From Sphingopyxis sp. LC363 (GTDB lineage: Bacteria > Pseudomonadota > Alphaproteobacteria > Sphingomonadales > Sphingomonadaceae): a stretch of 64,000 nt of DNA. Below the pieces are notes generated by a model, which did no database searches, was not told where the DNA came from, and was given only the letters and a program-made list of their open reading frames with translations. Of the stretch, positions 8,782-16,337 are shown piece by piece. The stretch is from NCBI RefSeq assembly GCF_000756385.1, contig NZ_JNFC01000003.1, positions 1 to 64,000 on the forward strand, read 5' to 3'. A program made the translations under genes and the position numbers. Each line of letters starts with the position of its first letter. Position 1 is the stretch's first letter.

Positions 8782-9845
8782 GGCGCGCTTAAGCCCCCCC
8801 CTTCAGGGGAGGGGTTGGGTGGAGCATGTTCGCCGGCATGGACCGAAACAGGCCCTCCCCCAACCCCTCCCGCCAGCGGGAGGGGGGTTAAGAGCGTCAG
8901 CGTTGACGCGGCGGCGCGGCGCACTTCGGGATGCGGATCGCTCGCCGCCATCGCCGCGAGATGCGGGCGCGCGGCGGCGGGATCGAGGGCGACCAGTTCG
9001 CGCATCGCGTGCCAGCGCGCAGCGAAATCGCCGGCCGTGGTTTCGGCGGCGAAAAGCGGCGCGGCGTCGGTGCGGCCGAGGTGGCGGAGCAGGGTCAGCG
9101 CCATGGCGCGAAAGCTGCTGTCGCGGCGCGAGGCGCTGATATGGATCAGCCGGCCGCTCGCGACGTCATAGGCGCGGATCGGAAGCGGCGACGGCGGCTG
9201 GACGGCGAGTTCGAGCAGCAGCACGTCGCGGCGGGCATCGGCGAGGCTGTAGCTTTGGCGCGCGGTGTCGAGCTGGAGCAGCTCGCCGGGACCGAGCGCG
9301 CGCGGCGGGTGGCTGTGGCACGGCGCGGCGGCGGCGGCGGTGAAGCCGCCCGCTTCCTCGGCGGCGCCGACGGCGACCTCGTGCGTGACGAGCGCGGCGC
9401 CGCCGCTTGCGAGGACGCGGATCGCGGCGCGGCCGGGGACGAAGACGGCGGTCGCGGGCGGCGCGATGCAGCTGCCCGCCGGGCGGACGAGAAGCGTCAG
9501 CCGAACGCCGCCGCGATCGGCGAGGACGAGCCCGCCCGCGCCGCCATCACCGCCGCCGACGAGCCGCAGCGGCGGGCGCGCGAAGGGGTCGGCGGCGACA
9601 AGCGCGAGCGCGGCGTCGAGCCGGACCCGCAGCCACGCCGTGTCGGCAAGCCAGGGGAGGAGGCGCGCGACCGCGACCGCGGGCGCTTTGCCTTGGGCCG
9701 CGTCGATCGCGGCGAACAGGCCGCCGGGCGCGCTATCGGCGCGGCGCCATGCCGCGTCGTCGGCGGCGACCGCTTCGCCGATGCGCTGGCGGCGCGCGGG
9801 GTCGGTGCGGGGGAAATGGTCGTGGCGCGAGCGGGCGGCGGTCAT
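8769..9845 (-). CDS. Cupin-like/HEAT-repeat protein, paralogue of next gene
   Basis: A 358-residue Ala-rich protein. The N-terminal half is helical, the middle has a beta-rich cupin-like stretch with CHSHPP, and the C-terminal part has HEAT-like helices (ARWHAMRELVALDP, SDPHPEVRRAAASTL). The layout parallels the downstream 294-residue protein. The final 40 or so residues, from TPLPLAGGVGGG onward, are translated from an intergenic repeat element (8790-8892) and are probably not native. The ATG at 9845 has no good ribosome site and lies about 10 nt after a strong hairpin, so translation may be weak or coupled. Function unknown. Confidence 0.55.
   Translation of the reverse strand: MTAARSRHDHFPRTDPARRQRIGEAVAADDAAWRRADSAPGGLFAAIDAAQGKAPAVAVARLLPWLADTAWLRVRLDAALALVAADPFARPPLRLVGGGDGGAGGLVLADRGGVRLTLLVRPAGSCIAPPATAVFVPGRAAIRVLASGGAALVTHEVAVGAAEEAGGFTAAAAAPCHSHPPRALGPGELLQLDTARQSYSLADARRDVLLLELAVQPPSPLPIRAYDVASGRLIHISASRRDSSFRAMALTLLRHLGRTDAAPLFAAETTAGDFAARWHAMRELVALDPAAARPHLAAMAASDPHPEVRRAAASTLTLLTPLPLAGGVGGGPVSVHAGEHAPPNPSPEGGGLSAPCPA
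8790..8892. repeat. Intergenic repeat family A (GGGGAGGGGTT palindrome), copy 1
   Basis: About 100 bp bounded by complementary C-rich and G-rich arms (CCCCTTCAGGGGAGGGGTTGG, shortened here to its core CAGGGGAGGGGTTGG, and CCCAACCCCTCCCGCC). It lies inside the annotated end of the HEAT-protein frame. Related copies are at 12473-12612 and 18944-18968. Confidence 0.75.
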
Positions 9846-9854
9846 GCGAAAAGC

Positions 9855-9891
9855 GCGGGAGCAGGCGGCGGAACGCGCCGCCTGCCCCCGC
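9855..9891 (-). terminator. Strong GC hairpin with short T run after the 48-aa peptide gene
   Basis: Arms 9855-9870 and 9876-9891 pair over 16 positions with one mismatch around a 5-nt loop. On the minus strand a TTTT follows, just before the ATG of the next gene. This is the layout of a partial terminator or processing hairpin that keeps the first gene highly expressed and downstream genes low, as in many small-peptide operons. Confidence 0.6.
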
Positions 9892-9897
9892 CCGCGA

Positions 9898-10044
9898 TCA
9901 GTCGTGGACGATCAGCGCGATGGTGACCGCGATCTCGAAGACCGACGGCCCCGACGTGACGCTTTCGCCCATCAGCGACCCGAACAACCCGACCGCGGTA
10001 TCGAGCAACGGCAGCGCGGCGATATCAATGGGCGGCAGTTCCAT
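9898..10044 (-). CDS. Small hydrophobic peptide, 48 residues, candidate precursor peptide
   Basis: A short gene encoding 48 residues: it begins MELPPIDIAALPLLDTAVG, has a Gly/Ser/Thr-rich centre (GLFGSLMGESVTSG) and ends FEIAVTIALIVHD. A near-perfect ribosome site AGGAGG sits 6-8 nt before the ATG at 10044, far better than those of its neighbours, so I consider it real. It is acidic and amphipathic with no classical signal peptide. It is followed by a strong hairpin and then two cupin-HEAT genes on the same strand. This arrangement resembles ribosomally made, modified peptide operons, but no known maturase (radical SAM, YcaO, lanthionine synthetase, lasso B/C proteins) is present. A small membrane peptide is the alternative. 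Confidence 0.55.
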   Translation of the reverse strand: MELPPIDIAALPLLDTAVGLFGSLMGESVTSGPSVFEIAVTIALIVHD

Positions 10045-10120
10045 ATTCCCCCTCCTGTCCTGACCGGCGGCGCGACCTGCCGCCGCGGTCTGGGCTAGGC
10101 GGGCGCGTGCCGATCGCCGA

Positions 10121-10144
10121 GTTAACTTTACGTAATTTGCGTAT
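10121..10144. promoter_or_regulatory. AT-rich palindromic site between divergent transcription units
   Basis: In the 173 bp between the 48-aa peptide gene (minus) and the beta-propeller gene (plus) there is an AT-rich island with an 8-bp palindrome TTACGTAA (10128-10135), followed by TTTGCGTA. It is a plausible operator or core-promoter region for one or both units. Assigned by position and composition only. Confidence 0.3.
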
Positions 10145-10217
10145 GCCGTCGGTCGAAGCGCGGTTGCGGCGCCGCGCCGGCGGGATAGGATGCGCCGTCA
10201 CAACCGGGAGATTGCTC

Positions 10218-11172
10218 ATGCGCCGCGCCGTCCTCGCCGCCCTTTCCGGCGTCCTCCTCGCCAGTCCGGCGGCCGCCGAAACGCTGCTCGTCGGCAACAA
10301 GGGCGAGGACACGCTGAGCGTCGTCGCGCTGGATAGCGGCGCCGAACTTGCGCGGCTGCCGACGGGCAGAATGCCGCACGAGATCGCGATTTCGCCCGAC
10401 GGCAGGCAGGCGGCGGTCGTCGCTTATGGCGGGACGACGATCGATATATTCGACGTCGCGAAGCGCACCAAGCTCCGGACGATCGACATCAGCCCCAACG
10501 AGCGGCCGCACGGGCTGCTCTGGCTGGCCGACGGGCGGCTCGTCGCGACCGCCGAGGGCAGCGAGTCGGTCGCGGTCGTCGCGCCGGACGGCAAGCTCAC
10601 ATCGATCGCGACCGGGCAGAAGGGCACGCATATGATCGCCGTCGCGCCCGACAATCGCACCGCCTACACCGCCAATATCGGGTCGGGGACGGTGAGCGTG
10701 CTCGACCTCGACGACGGGAAGAAGCTGCGCGACCTGGCCGTCGGCGGCAAGCCCGAGGGGCTGGCGCTGACGAAGGGCGGGCGCGAGCTGTGGGTCGGCG
10801 ACCTCGATGCGCCGCGCGTGTCGGTGTGGGATACGAAATCGGGCGAGAAGATCGCCGAATTGCCGGTCGACCCGGTCGCGATCCGCGTGCTCGCGAGCCC
10901 CGACGGCAGGCTCGTCGCGACGAGCAATATCGCGTCGGGCACGATCGATCAGCCTGTTCGACGCCGAAACCCGCGCACCGCTGAAGACGATCAAAGTGTC
11001 CGGCGAGGCGGCGAAGGGGCAGGTGACCTTGCTGTTCAGCCCCGATTCGAAGCGGCTCTATGCCGCCGAGACGGGGCACGACAAGGTCGCCGAGATCGAC
11101 GTCGCTACGGCCAAGGTGCTGCGCCGGATCGCGGCGGGAAAGCAGGGCGACGGGCTGGCGATCGCGCCCTAG
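10218..11172 (+). pseudogene. YVTN-type beta-propeller protein, frameshifted by GATC duplication
   Basis: A periplasmic seven-bladed beta-propeller of the YVTN/NHL kind. A signal peptide (MRRAVLAALSGVLLASPAAAE) is followed by repeated blades (PHEIAISPDGR, THMIAVAPDNRTAYTAN, KPEGLALTKGGRELWVGD). At 10943-10950 the four bases GATC are doubled. Removing one copy restores ...SGTI-SLFDAETRAPLK and the last blades (LLFSPDSKRLYAAETGHDKV) through to the TAG at 11170-11172. As given, the frame runs on out of register to 11267. It may be a young pseudogene or a sequencing or assembly error. It is divergent from the peptide operon. Confidence 0.8.
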
Positions 11173-11202
11173 GCGGTTTTGGGGTGGAAAGCGGACGTCC
11201 AA

Positions 11203-11634
11203 ATGTTACCAGCGTGCATGGCCATCTTGCACAAATCCGCCGCCTCGCTTGGGTTCTACGGCGATGATCTTGATCCAACCGAGATAACCGATCTGCTAGG
11301 CGGTGAACCATCAGTAGGTGTTCGAAAAGGCGGGACTTGGCTTACTTCCTTGGGTGCCGAGAAGGTTGCTCGCACCGGGTCATGGCGATTGAAAGCGCAC
11401 CCCCATGAACCCGCAAATCTGGATTTCCAGATAAGCTGGCTGTTGAACGGCCTGACGAAGGACCTTGGTCCATGGCGATCATTATCAAAACGCTATCGAG
11501 GCAGGATTTTCTGCGGTTTGTTCCTAGCGAGCGGGAACGAAGGCCTCACCCTCCAGCCTGAAACCCTTGTTTGCGTTGGTGAACGGGGTCTGCTTATTGA
11601 TCTCGATATCTACGGGCAAGATGTCCCTGATTGA
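11203..11634 (+). CDS. DUF4279 domain-containing protein
   Basis: A protein of about 143 residues matching the DUF4279 pattern: SLGFYGDDLDPTEITDLLG near the N-terminus, then a Gly-Thr-Trp/Gly-Ser-Trp pair and a C-terminal LLIDLDIYG. Biochemical role unknown in the family. Starts at 11203 (MLPAC) and 11218 (MAILHK) are both possible and a TTG upstream also keeps the frame; I use 11203. Base composition is lower in GC than its neighbours, so it may be a recent arrival. It stands alone on the plus strand between a broken beta-propeller gene and a convergent gene. Confidence 0.75.
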   Translation: MLPACMAILHKSAASLGFYGDDLDPTEITDLLGGEPSVGVRKGGTWLTSLGAEKVARTGSWRLKAHPHEPANLDFQISWLLNGLTKDLGPWRSLSKRYRGRIFCGLFLASGNEGLTLQPETLVCVGERGLLIDLDIYGQDVPD

Positions 11635-11642
11635 ACGGCAGC

Positions 11643-11672
11643 AACCGGTCGATTCCGGTCGTTTCCGGTCGT
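11643..11672. repeat. Tandem 10-bp repeat (TTCCGGTCGT)
   Basis: Three consecutive 10-base units, AACCGGTCGA then TTCCGGTCGT twice, directly after the DUF4279 stop and before the convergent siroheme-type gene. Confidence 0.7.
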
Positions 11673-11677
11673 TGCGA

Positions 11678-12457
11678 CTATTCGGTTCGTGGGGGCATCA
11701 ACCATAGCGACAAGCCCGCGGGCGGGTTGGCGGGCGGCGCATCGGCGACGTAGCGCACCGCGTCGGCGCGCGCACGGTCGAGGATCGCCGGCGCGACGGT
11801 TGGGGGATGGAAGACATGGTCGGCCTCGCCGAGCAGGCGCGCGGCGCGCAGCGTGAGGTCGTCGGGATCAGCGCTCGTCAGGCGGATCGTTTCGAGGCGC
11901 GATGGCGATGCGGGCGTTTCGTCCGCAAGCCAGCCATCGACCTTGTCGGCCGCATCGCCGTCGAGCGGATCGAGCGCGCCGCCCGGCGCGAGCGCGGCGT
12001 CGATCGCACGTCGGCGGCCGGCGGCGTCGGGCCAGCGCGCCTTCATCGCGCCCCGTGCGGCATGGAGCGCCGATGCGAGCGCGCCCAGCCGCGTGGGCAG
12101 CAGAGCTTCGATGCGCTGCCGGATCGCTTTCGCGAGCCCCGCCGACGCGCCGCCGGTGCCGATCGCGATCGTCACCGGCGCGCGGTCGACGATCGCGGGA
12201 GTGGTGAAGTCGCAGAGGTCGGGGCGGTCGACGACGTTGACGAGGAGTCCGCGCGCGCGCAGCGCATCGGCGGCGGCGCGCGCTTCGGTTCCGTCATCGG
12301 GCGCGACGAAAGCGATCGTCGCGCCCACTCCCCACGACGCGACGATCCGCCCGCCGGCGCGGGCGATCAGCCGCGCCTTGGCGTCGGCGGCTTCCCCCTC
12401 CCCGACCAGCACGACCGTGCGGCCGGCGAGGTTCAGGAAGACGGGGAGTTGGTGCAT
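11678..12457 (-). CDS. Siroheme synthase N-terminal type: precorrin-2 dehydrogenase/ferrochelatase
   Basis: A 259-residue protein matching the CysG/Met8 N-terminal module, which oxidises precorrin-2 to sirohydrochlorin with NAD and inserts iron, making siroheme for sulfite or nitrite reductase. Residues 1-110 form the NAD-binding fold (LPVFLNLAGRTVVLVGEGEAA with Gly-x-Gly-x-x-Ala), and IGTGGASAGLAKAIRQRIE leads into the dimerisation domain. Residues about 190-259 look like the start of a uroporphyrinogen methyltransferase domain (IRLTSADPDDLTLRAARLL), but the rest of that domain is absent. It lies downstream of lysA on the same strand with a repeat element between. No sulfite reductase genes are in the window. 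Confidence 0.88.
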   Translation of the reverse strand: MHQLPVFLNLAGRTVVLVGEGEAADAKARLIARAGGRIVASWGVGATIAFVAPDDGTEARAAADALRARGLLVNVVDRPDLCDFTTPAIVDRAPVTIAIGTGGASAGLAKAIRQRIEALLPTRLGALASALHAARGAMKARWPDAAGRRRAIDAALAPGGALDPLDGDAADKVDGWLADETPASPSRLETIRLTSADPDDLTLRAARLLGEADHVFHPPTVAPAILDRARADAVRYVADAPPANPPAGLSLWLMPPRTE

Positions 12458-12472
12458 GGAGCGCCTATAGCA

Positions 12473-12612
12473 AGCCCCTCCCCTTTAGGGGAGGGGTTGG
12501 GGTGGGGCCTCGAAACATGGAGCAAGGCCGATAGACCCCACCCCGCTCGACCAAGACCCGGCTATGCCGGACCAAGTCTCGCTGCCCTTCCCCCGAAGGG
12601 GAGGGGTTTAAA
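12473..12612. repeat. Intergenic repeat family A, copy 2
   Basis: About 140 bp with terminal arms CCCCTCCCCTTTAGGGGAGG and CCCCGAAGGGGAGGGG, each itself a small palindrome, and a middle part GGGGTGGGGCCTCG...CCACCCCG that pairs internally. It fills the gap between the siroheme-type gene and the lysA stop. Confidence 0.8.
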
Positions 12613-12614
12613 GG

Positions 12615-13880
12615 CTAGTCGATCCAGTCGGGGACGCGCTCGGCGGCCATGATCGTGCCGGCGGCGATGCGGTCGGCGACGACGACATAGCGGTCGCCGT
12701 CGACGAGTACCTCGGGAACGAGACTGCGGCTGTTGTACGTCGACGCCATCGTCGCGCCATAGGCGCCCGCACTGCGGAAGATTGCGAGGTCGCCCGACTC
12801 GACCTTGTCGATCAGCCGGTCGCGCGCAAAGGTGTCGCCGGTTTCGCAGACCGGGCCGACGATCGAGGCGGTCATCGTCTCGCCCGAGGGCTTTACCGCG
12901 GCGAAATCGTGCCAGGCGTCGTAGAGTGCGGGCCGTGCAAGATCGTTCATCGCAGCATCGACGATCACAAAGGGGTGGGTTGCACCGGGCTTGACCCACA
13001 AAACTTCCGTCAGCAGCACCCCCGAATTGCCCGCGATGGCGCGGCCGGGTTCGAACATCAGCGTGACGTCCCAATCGCGGGTAACCCGCGCGACCATCGC
13101 GCCATAGTCGGCGGGCGACGGCGGAAGGACATTGTCGCCCGCGCGATACGGCACGCCAAGCCCGCCGCCGAGATCGACATGGGTGATGCTGTGCCCCGCG
13201 GCGCGAAGATCGGCGACGAGCTCGCCCACGCGCTTGAACGCCGCCTCGAACGGCGCGAGACTGGTGAGCTGGCTGCCGATATGCACCGCGATGCCGCGCA
13301 TGTTGAGCCCCGGCAGCCCCGCGAGGCGCGCGAAGATTTCGGGCGCGACGTCGATGCCGACCCCGAACTTGTTCTCGGCCTTACCGGTCGAGATCTTGGC
13401 GTGGGTGCCCGCGTCGACGTCGGGGTTGACGCGCAGCACCGCCGGCGCGGTCATTTCCTTGCGCAGCGCAATCTCGGCAAGCGCGACGCCCTCGGGTTCA
13501 TGCTCGATGTTGAACTGGCCGATGCCGCGGTCGAGGCCGAGCGCCAGCTCGGCGCGCGTCTTGCCGACGCCCGAAAAGACGATGTCCTCGGCCGCCATGC
13601 CCGCCGCGAGCGCGCGTTCGAGCTCACCGCCCGAGACGACGTCGGCGCCATAGCCCTGCCGCGCGAGCACGCGCAGCACGCCGAGGTTGGGATTGCTCTT
13701 GATCGCGAAGGCGAGGTGCTTCCTGGGCACATCCTTCAACCCGTCGCGGAACGCCTGCGCATGGCGCTCCAGCGTCGCGCGCGAATAAACATAGACGGGG
13801 GTGCCGATTTCCTCGGCGATACGCGGCAGCGGAATATCTTCGGCGTGCATCACGCCGTCACGAAGTTCAAAATGGTCCAT
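12615..13880 (-). CDS. lysA: Diaminopimelate decarboxylase
   Basis: A PLP enzyme converting meso-diaminopimelate to L-lysine, the last lysine step. Length 421 is normal. The N-terminal alanine-racemase-fold barrel holds the PLP lysine in HLAFAIKSNPN (K61), then HIGSQ and DLGGGLGVPYRAG. The C-terminal sheet domain has EPGRAIAGNSG and the active-site Cys-Glu-Thr-Gly-Asp. The start MDHFELRDGVMHAEDIPLP fits the family. It lies in the order argH, small lipoprotein, lysA on one strand. Confidence 0.97.
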   Translation of the reverse strand: MDHFELRDGVMHAEDIPLPRIAEEIGTPVYVYSRATLERHAQAFRDGLKDVPRKHLAFAIKSNPNLGVLRVLARQGYGADVVSGGELERALAAGMAAEDIVFSGVGKTRAELALGLDRGIGQFNIEHEPEGVALAEIALRKEMTAPAVLRVNPDVDAGTHAKISTGKAENKFGVGIDVAPEIFARLAGLPGLNMRGIAVHIGSQLTSLAPFEAAFKRVGELVADLRAAGHSITHVDLGGGLGVPYRAGDNVLPPSPADYGAMVARVTRDWDVTLMFEPGRAIAGNSGVLLTEVLWVKPGATHPFVIVDAAMNDLARPALYDAWHDFAAVKPSGETMTASIVGPVCETGDTFARDRLIDKVESGDLAIFRSAGAYGATMASTYNSRSLVPEVLVDGDRYVVVADRIAAGTIMAAERVPDWID

Positions 13881-13905
13881 CGAAGGAAAGTCCTGATTAT
13901 CATGT

Positions 13906-13988
13906 CCGTTCGCATCGAGCGAAGTCGAGATGCCCCGAAGGTCAGAGCCACACCGATGGGTGTCTCGACTTCGCTCGACACGAGCGGA
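13906..13988. repeat. Intergenic inverted repeat family D (TCGAGCGAAGTCGAGA)
   Basis: Arms CATCGAGCGAAGTCGAGATG and GTCTCGACTTCGCTCGACAC surround about 30 bases. This type of palindrome is common between genes in high-GC sphingomonads as I recall. It separates lysA from the small lipoprotein gene. Confidence 0.75.
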
Positions 13989-14002
13989 TAAACTAGCTTT
14001 GC

Positions 14003-14251
14003 TCAGCCCGGGGGCGGCAAGTCGAAATCGTCGGGTTCGCGTTGTTCGGACCGTTTGAGAAGTTCGTCGCTGCGCGCGGGCCGGGCCTGCGCGTCAGGCG
14101 TCGTAAGCTCCTCCGTGGTCGGGGCGCGGGTCGCGCCGACGGGAATGACCGGGTCGGGCTGACCCGCCACCGGCTTCAGATCCTGCTTGCTGCCGCACGC
14201 GCCGAGCAGCGCGGTCGCAGCCAATGTCGCGATGACGAGGTGGTTCTTCAC
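14003..14251 (-). CDS. Small lipoprotein between argH and lysA (LptM/LppL-like position)
   Basis: An 82-residue lipoprotein. The signal peptide ends in the lipobox LLGAC followed by GSKQDLKP, then a Pro/Thr/Asp-rich disordered tail. Its GTG start overlaps the argH stop (GTGA, 14248-14251), so it is translationally coupled to argH. A small lipoprotein encoded beside lysA or dapF is a known arrangement in proteobacteria (LptM/YifL, LppL), where the protein ends its lipobox with Cys-Gly-x-Lys, as here. LptM assists assembly of the LPS export translocon. The tail is too variable for a firm assignment, so I leave the symbol blank. Confidence 0.75.
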   Translation of the reverse strand: MKNHLVIATLAATALLGACGSKQDLKPVAGQPDPVIPVGATRAPTTEELTTPDAQARPARSDELLKRSEQREPDDFDLPPPG

Positions 14252-15657
14252 CGTAAATTCGTCCCTTCGAGCGCCGCGCGGACCGCGGCGACGGCCTGCC
14301 TTACCCGTTCGGGCGCCGTGCCGCCATAGCTCATGCGGCTGGCGACCGACGCTTCGACGGTGAGCGCGGCGAGCACATCGGGCGTGATCGCCGCATGGAT
14401 CGCGGCGGCGTCGGCCGCGGGCAGCGCCGACAGTTCGACGCCGAGTTCCTCGGCGCGCTTGACGCAGGCGCCGACGACATGATGCGCCTCGCGGAACGGC
14501 AGGCCGTTTTCGCGCACCAGCCAGTCGGCGAGGTCGGTCGCGGTCGAATAGCCCGACGCGGCGAGCGCGCGCATGCGGTCGGTGCGGAAGGTCAAGGTTT
14601 CGACCATGCCGGTCATCGCGGCGAGCGACAGCGCGAGCGCATCGAAGGCGCCGAACACGGTCTCCTTGTCGTCCTGCAGATCCTTCGAATAAGTGAGCGG
14701 CAACCCCTTCACGATCACCGACAGGCGTTGGAACGCGCCGAGCAGCAGCCCCGCGCGCCCGCGCACCAGTTCGGCGGCGTCGGGGTTGCGCTTTTGCGGC
14801 ATGATCGAGCTGCCCGTCGACCAGGCGTCGGGCAAAGCCACGAAACCGAAGGGCTGGCTCGCCCAGATCACCACTTCCTCGGCAAGCCGCGACAAATGGA
14901 TCGCGGCGATCGACGCCGAGGCACAAAATTCGAGCGCGAAGTCGCGGTCCGACACCGCGTCGATGCTGTTCGCCATCGGGCGGTCGAAGCCGAGCGCCGA
15001 GGCCGTCGCATCGCGATCGAGCGGGAAGCTGGTTCCGGCGAGCGCCGCGGCGCCGAGCGGCGATTCGTTGAGGCGCGCCCGCGCATCCGCGAAGCGCGAG
15101 CGGTCGCGGGCGAACATCTCGACATAGGCGAGCAGGTGATGGCCGAGCGTGACCGGCTGTGCGACCTGCAGGTGCGTGAAACCCGGCATGATGCTGTCGG
15201 CATGTTCGTCGGCGCGCGTCAGCAGCGCCGTCTGGATCGCCTTCAGCCCCGCATCGATGCGTTCGCACGCGGTGCGCGTCCACAGGCGGAAATCGGTCGC
15301 GACCTGATCGTTGCGCGAGCGCGCGGTGTGGAGCCGCCCGGCGGCTTCGCCGACCAGCTCCTTCAGGCGCGATTCGACGGTCATGTGGATGTCTTCGAGC
15401 GCGAGGTCGACGGGCACGCCATCGCGTGCAAATTCGTCTGCGATCTGGGCAAGGCCGCGGTCGATTTGGGCGGCGTCCTCGGCGGCGATGATTCCGGTCG
15501 CGCCGAGCATCGCCGCATGCGCGCGGCTCGCGGTGATATCTTCTTCCCACAGGCGCTTGTCGACTGGGATCGATGCGTTAATCTCTTGCATGATCGCCGC
15601 GGGTCCGCCACCGAAGCGGCCACCCCACATGCTGTTGCTGTCCGGAGTATTCGCCAT
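14248..15657 (-). CDS. argH: Argininosuccinate lyase
   Basis: The last step of arginine synthesis, argininosuccinate to arginine plus fumarate. The 469-residue length is typical. Visible motifs are SMWGGRF at the start, [13 protein letters not shown], and the fumarase/aspartase signature [12 protein letters not shown] holding the catalytic serine loop. An upstream in-frame extension to 15924 runs through the divergent tlpA gene and is not credible; ATG 15657 ([13 protein letters not shown]) is the family-like start. The first 29 bp overlap the start of the divergent thioredoxin gene. Confidence 0.96.
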   Translation of the reverse strand: MANTPDSNSMWGGRFGGGPAAIMQEINASIPVDKRLWEEDITASRAHAAMLGATGIIAAEDAAQIDRGLAQIADEFARDGVPVDLALEDIHMTVESRLKELVGEAAGRLHTARSRNDQVATDFRLWTRTACERIDAGLKAIQTALLTRADEHADSIMPGFTHLQVAQPVTLGHHLLAYVEMFARDRSRFADARARLNESPLGAAALAGTSFPLDRDATASALGFDRPMANSIDAVSDRDFALEFCASASIAAIHLSRLAEEVVIWASQPFGFVALPDAWSTGSSIMPQKRNPDAAELVRGRAGLLLGAFQRLSVIVKGLPLTYSKDLQDDKETVFGAFDALALSLAAMTGMVETLTFRTDRMRALAASGYSTATDLADWLVRENGLPFREAHHVVGACVKRAEELGVELSALPAADAAAIHAAITPDVLAALTVEASVASRMSYGGTAPERVRQAVAAVRAALEGTNLR

Positions 15658-16279
15658 CCGCCGCGTTCCAAATCCGTCCCTTGCGATCCTCGCCGTGTTT
15701 CTGGCCGGATCGATCGCGGGCTGCGATAGGGAAAAGCAGCCGGGCGGGCAAGCGGCGCAGGGCCAAGCAAATGTTTCGGCGGGCCAAGCGAAGGGCATCG
15801 ACCAGTTCGAATATGTGATCGATCGCAGCCACAAGGGCGAAGCGGCACCCACCGCGGCGTTTCGCGGTCCCGACGACGCGCCGGTGACGCTGGCGTCGTT
15901 CCGCGGCAAGCCGCTGCTCGTCAACCTGTGGGCGACCTGGTGCGCGCCGTGCGTCGCCGAAATGCCGACGCTCGACGCGCTCGCGGCGAAGAATGGCGAA
16001 ACGATGCGCGTGATCGCGGTCGCGCAGGATCTGAAGGGCGCCGAGGTCGTCGATCCCTGGTTCCAAAAGGCGGGGCTGAAAGCACTCCAGCCCTATCTCG
16101 ATCCCGAAAACGGGCTGCTCGACGCCGCGAACAGCGCGCTGCCGACGAGCATCTATTACGACGCCGAGGGCCACGAAATCTGGCGCGTGATCGGCGCGAT
16201 CGACTGGCAGGGCAAGGAGGCGGCTGTGCTGCTGGCTGAGGGGGGCGATGGGAAAAAAGAAAGGGCGGGTGCCCCATGA
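15629..16279 (+). CDS. TlpA-family thioredoxin-like lipoprotein
   Basis: A membrane-anchored periplasmic disulfide reductase or exchange protein, 216 residues. The N-terminus has RR, a hydrophobic stretch and the lipobox SIAGC, then a low-complexity Gln/Gly/Ala linker and the TlpA/ResA fold: [20 protein letters not shown] with the redox WCAPC motif, and a cis-Pro segment [17 protein letters not shown]. It probably serves cytochrome c maturation or a periplasmic protein, but no ccm genes are nearby. The ATG at 15629 lies within the argH coding start on the opposite strand; later starts would destroy the signal peptide. Confidence 0.9.
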   Translation: MLLLSGVFAIRRVPNPSLAILAVFLAGSIAGCDREKQPGGQAAQGQANVSAGQAKGIDQFEYVIDRSHKGEAAPTAAFRGPDDAPVTLASFRGKPLLVNLWATWCAPCVAEMPTLDALAAKNGETMRVIAVAQDLKGAEVVDPWFQKAGLKALQPYLDPENGLLDAANSALPTSIYYDAEGHEIWRVIGAIDWQGKEAAVLLAEGGDGKKERAGAP

Positions 16280-16292
16280 CACCCGCCCTTCC
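16252..16292 (-). terminator. Rho-independent-type terminator overlapping tlpA stop
   Basis: Perfect arms AAGGGCGGGTG (16261-16271) and CACCCGCCCTT (16280-16290) with an 8-base loop. Read on the minus strand, the stem is followed by a TTTCTTTTTT run, so it fits the end of the small secreted-protein gene stopping at 16338. The loop contains the TGA of the plus-strand tlpA gene, so the same hairpin may also end that transcript. Confidence 0.75.
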
Positions 16293-16337
16293 CTGCGACC
16301 CGAGCAGGGCTCGGGGAACTCGAGGAAATCGAAGGAT

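Noticed and set aside
14003-15550. A 515-codon ORF spanning argH in another frame
   Set aside because: Only its last 82 codons, from the GTG at 14251, form a gene (the small lipoprotein). The rest is an out-of-frame reading of argH.
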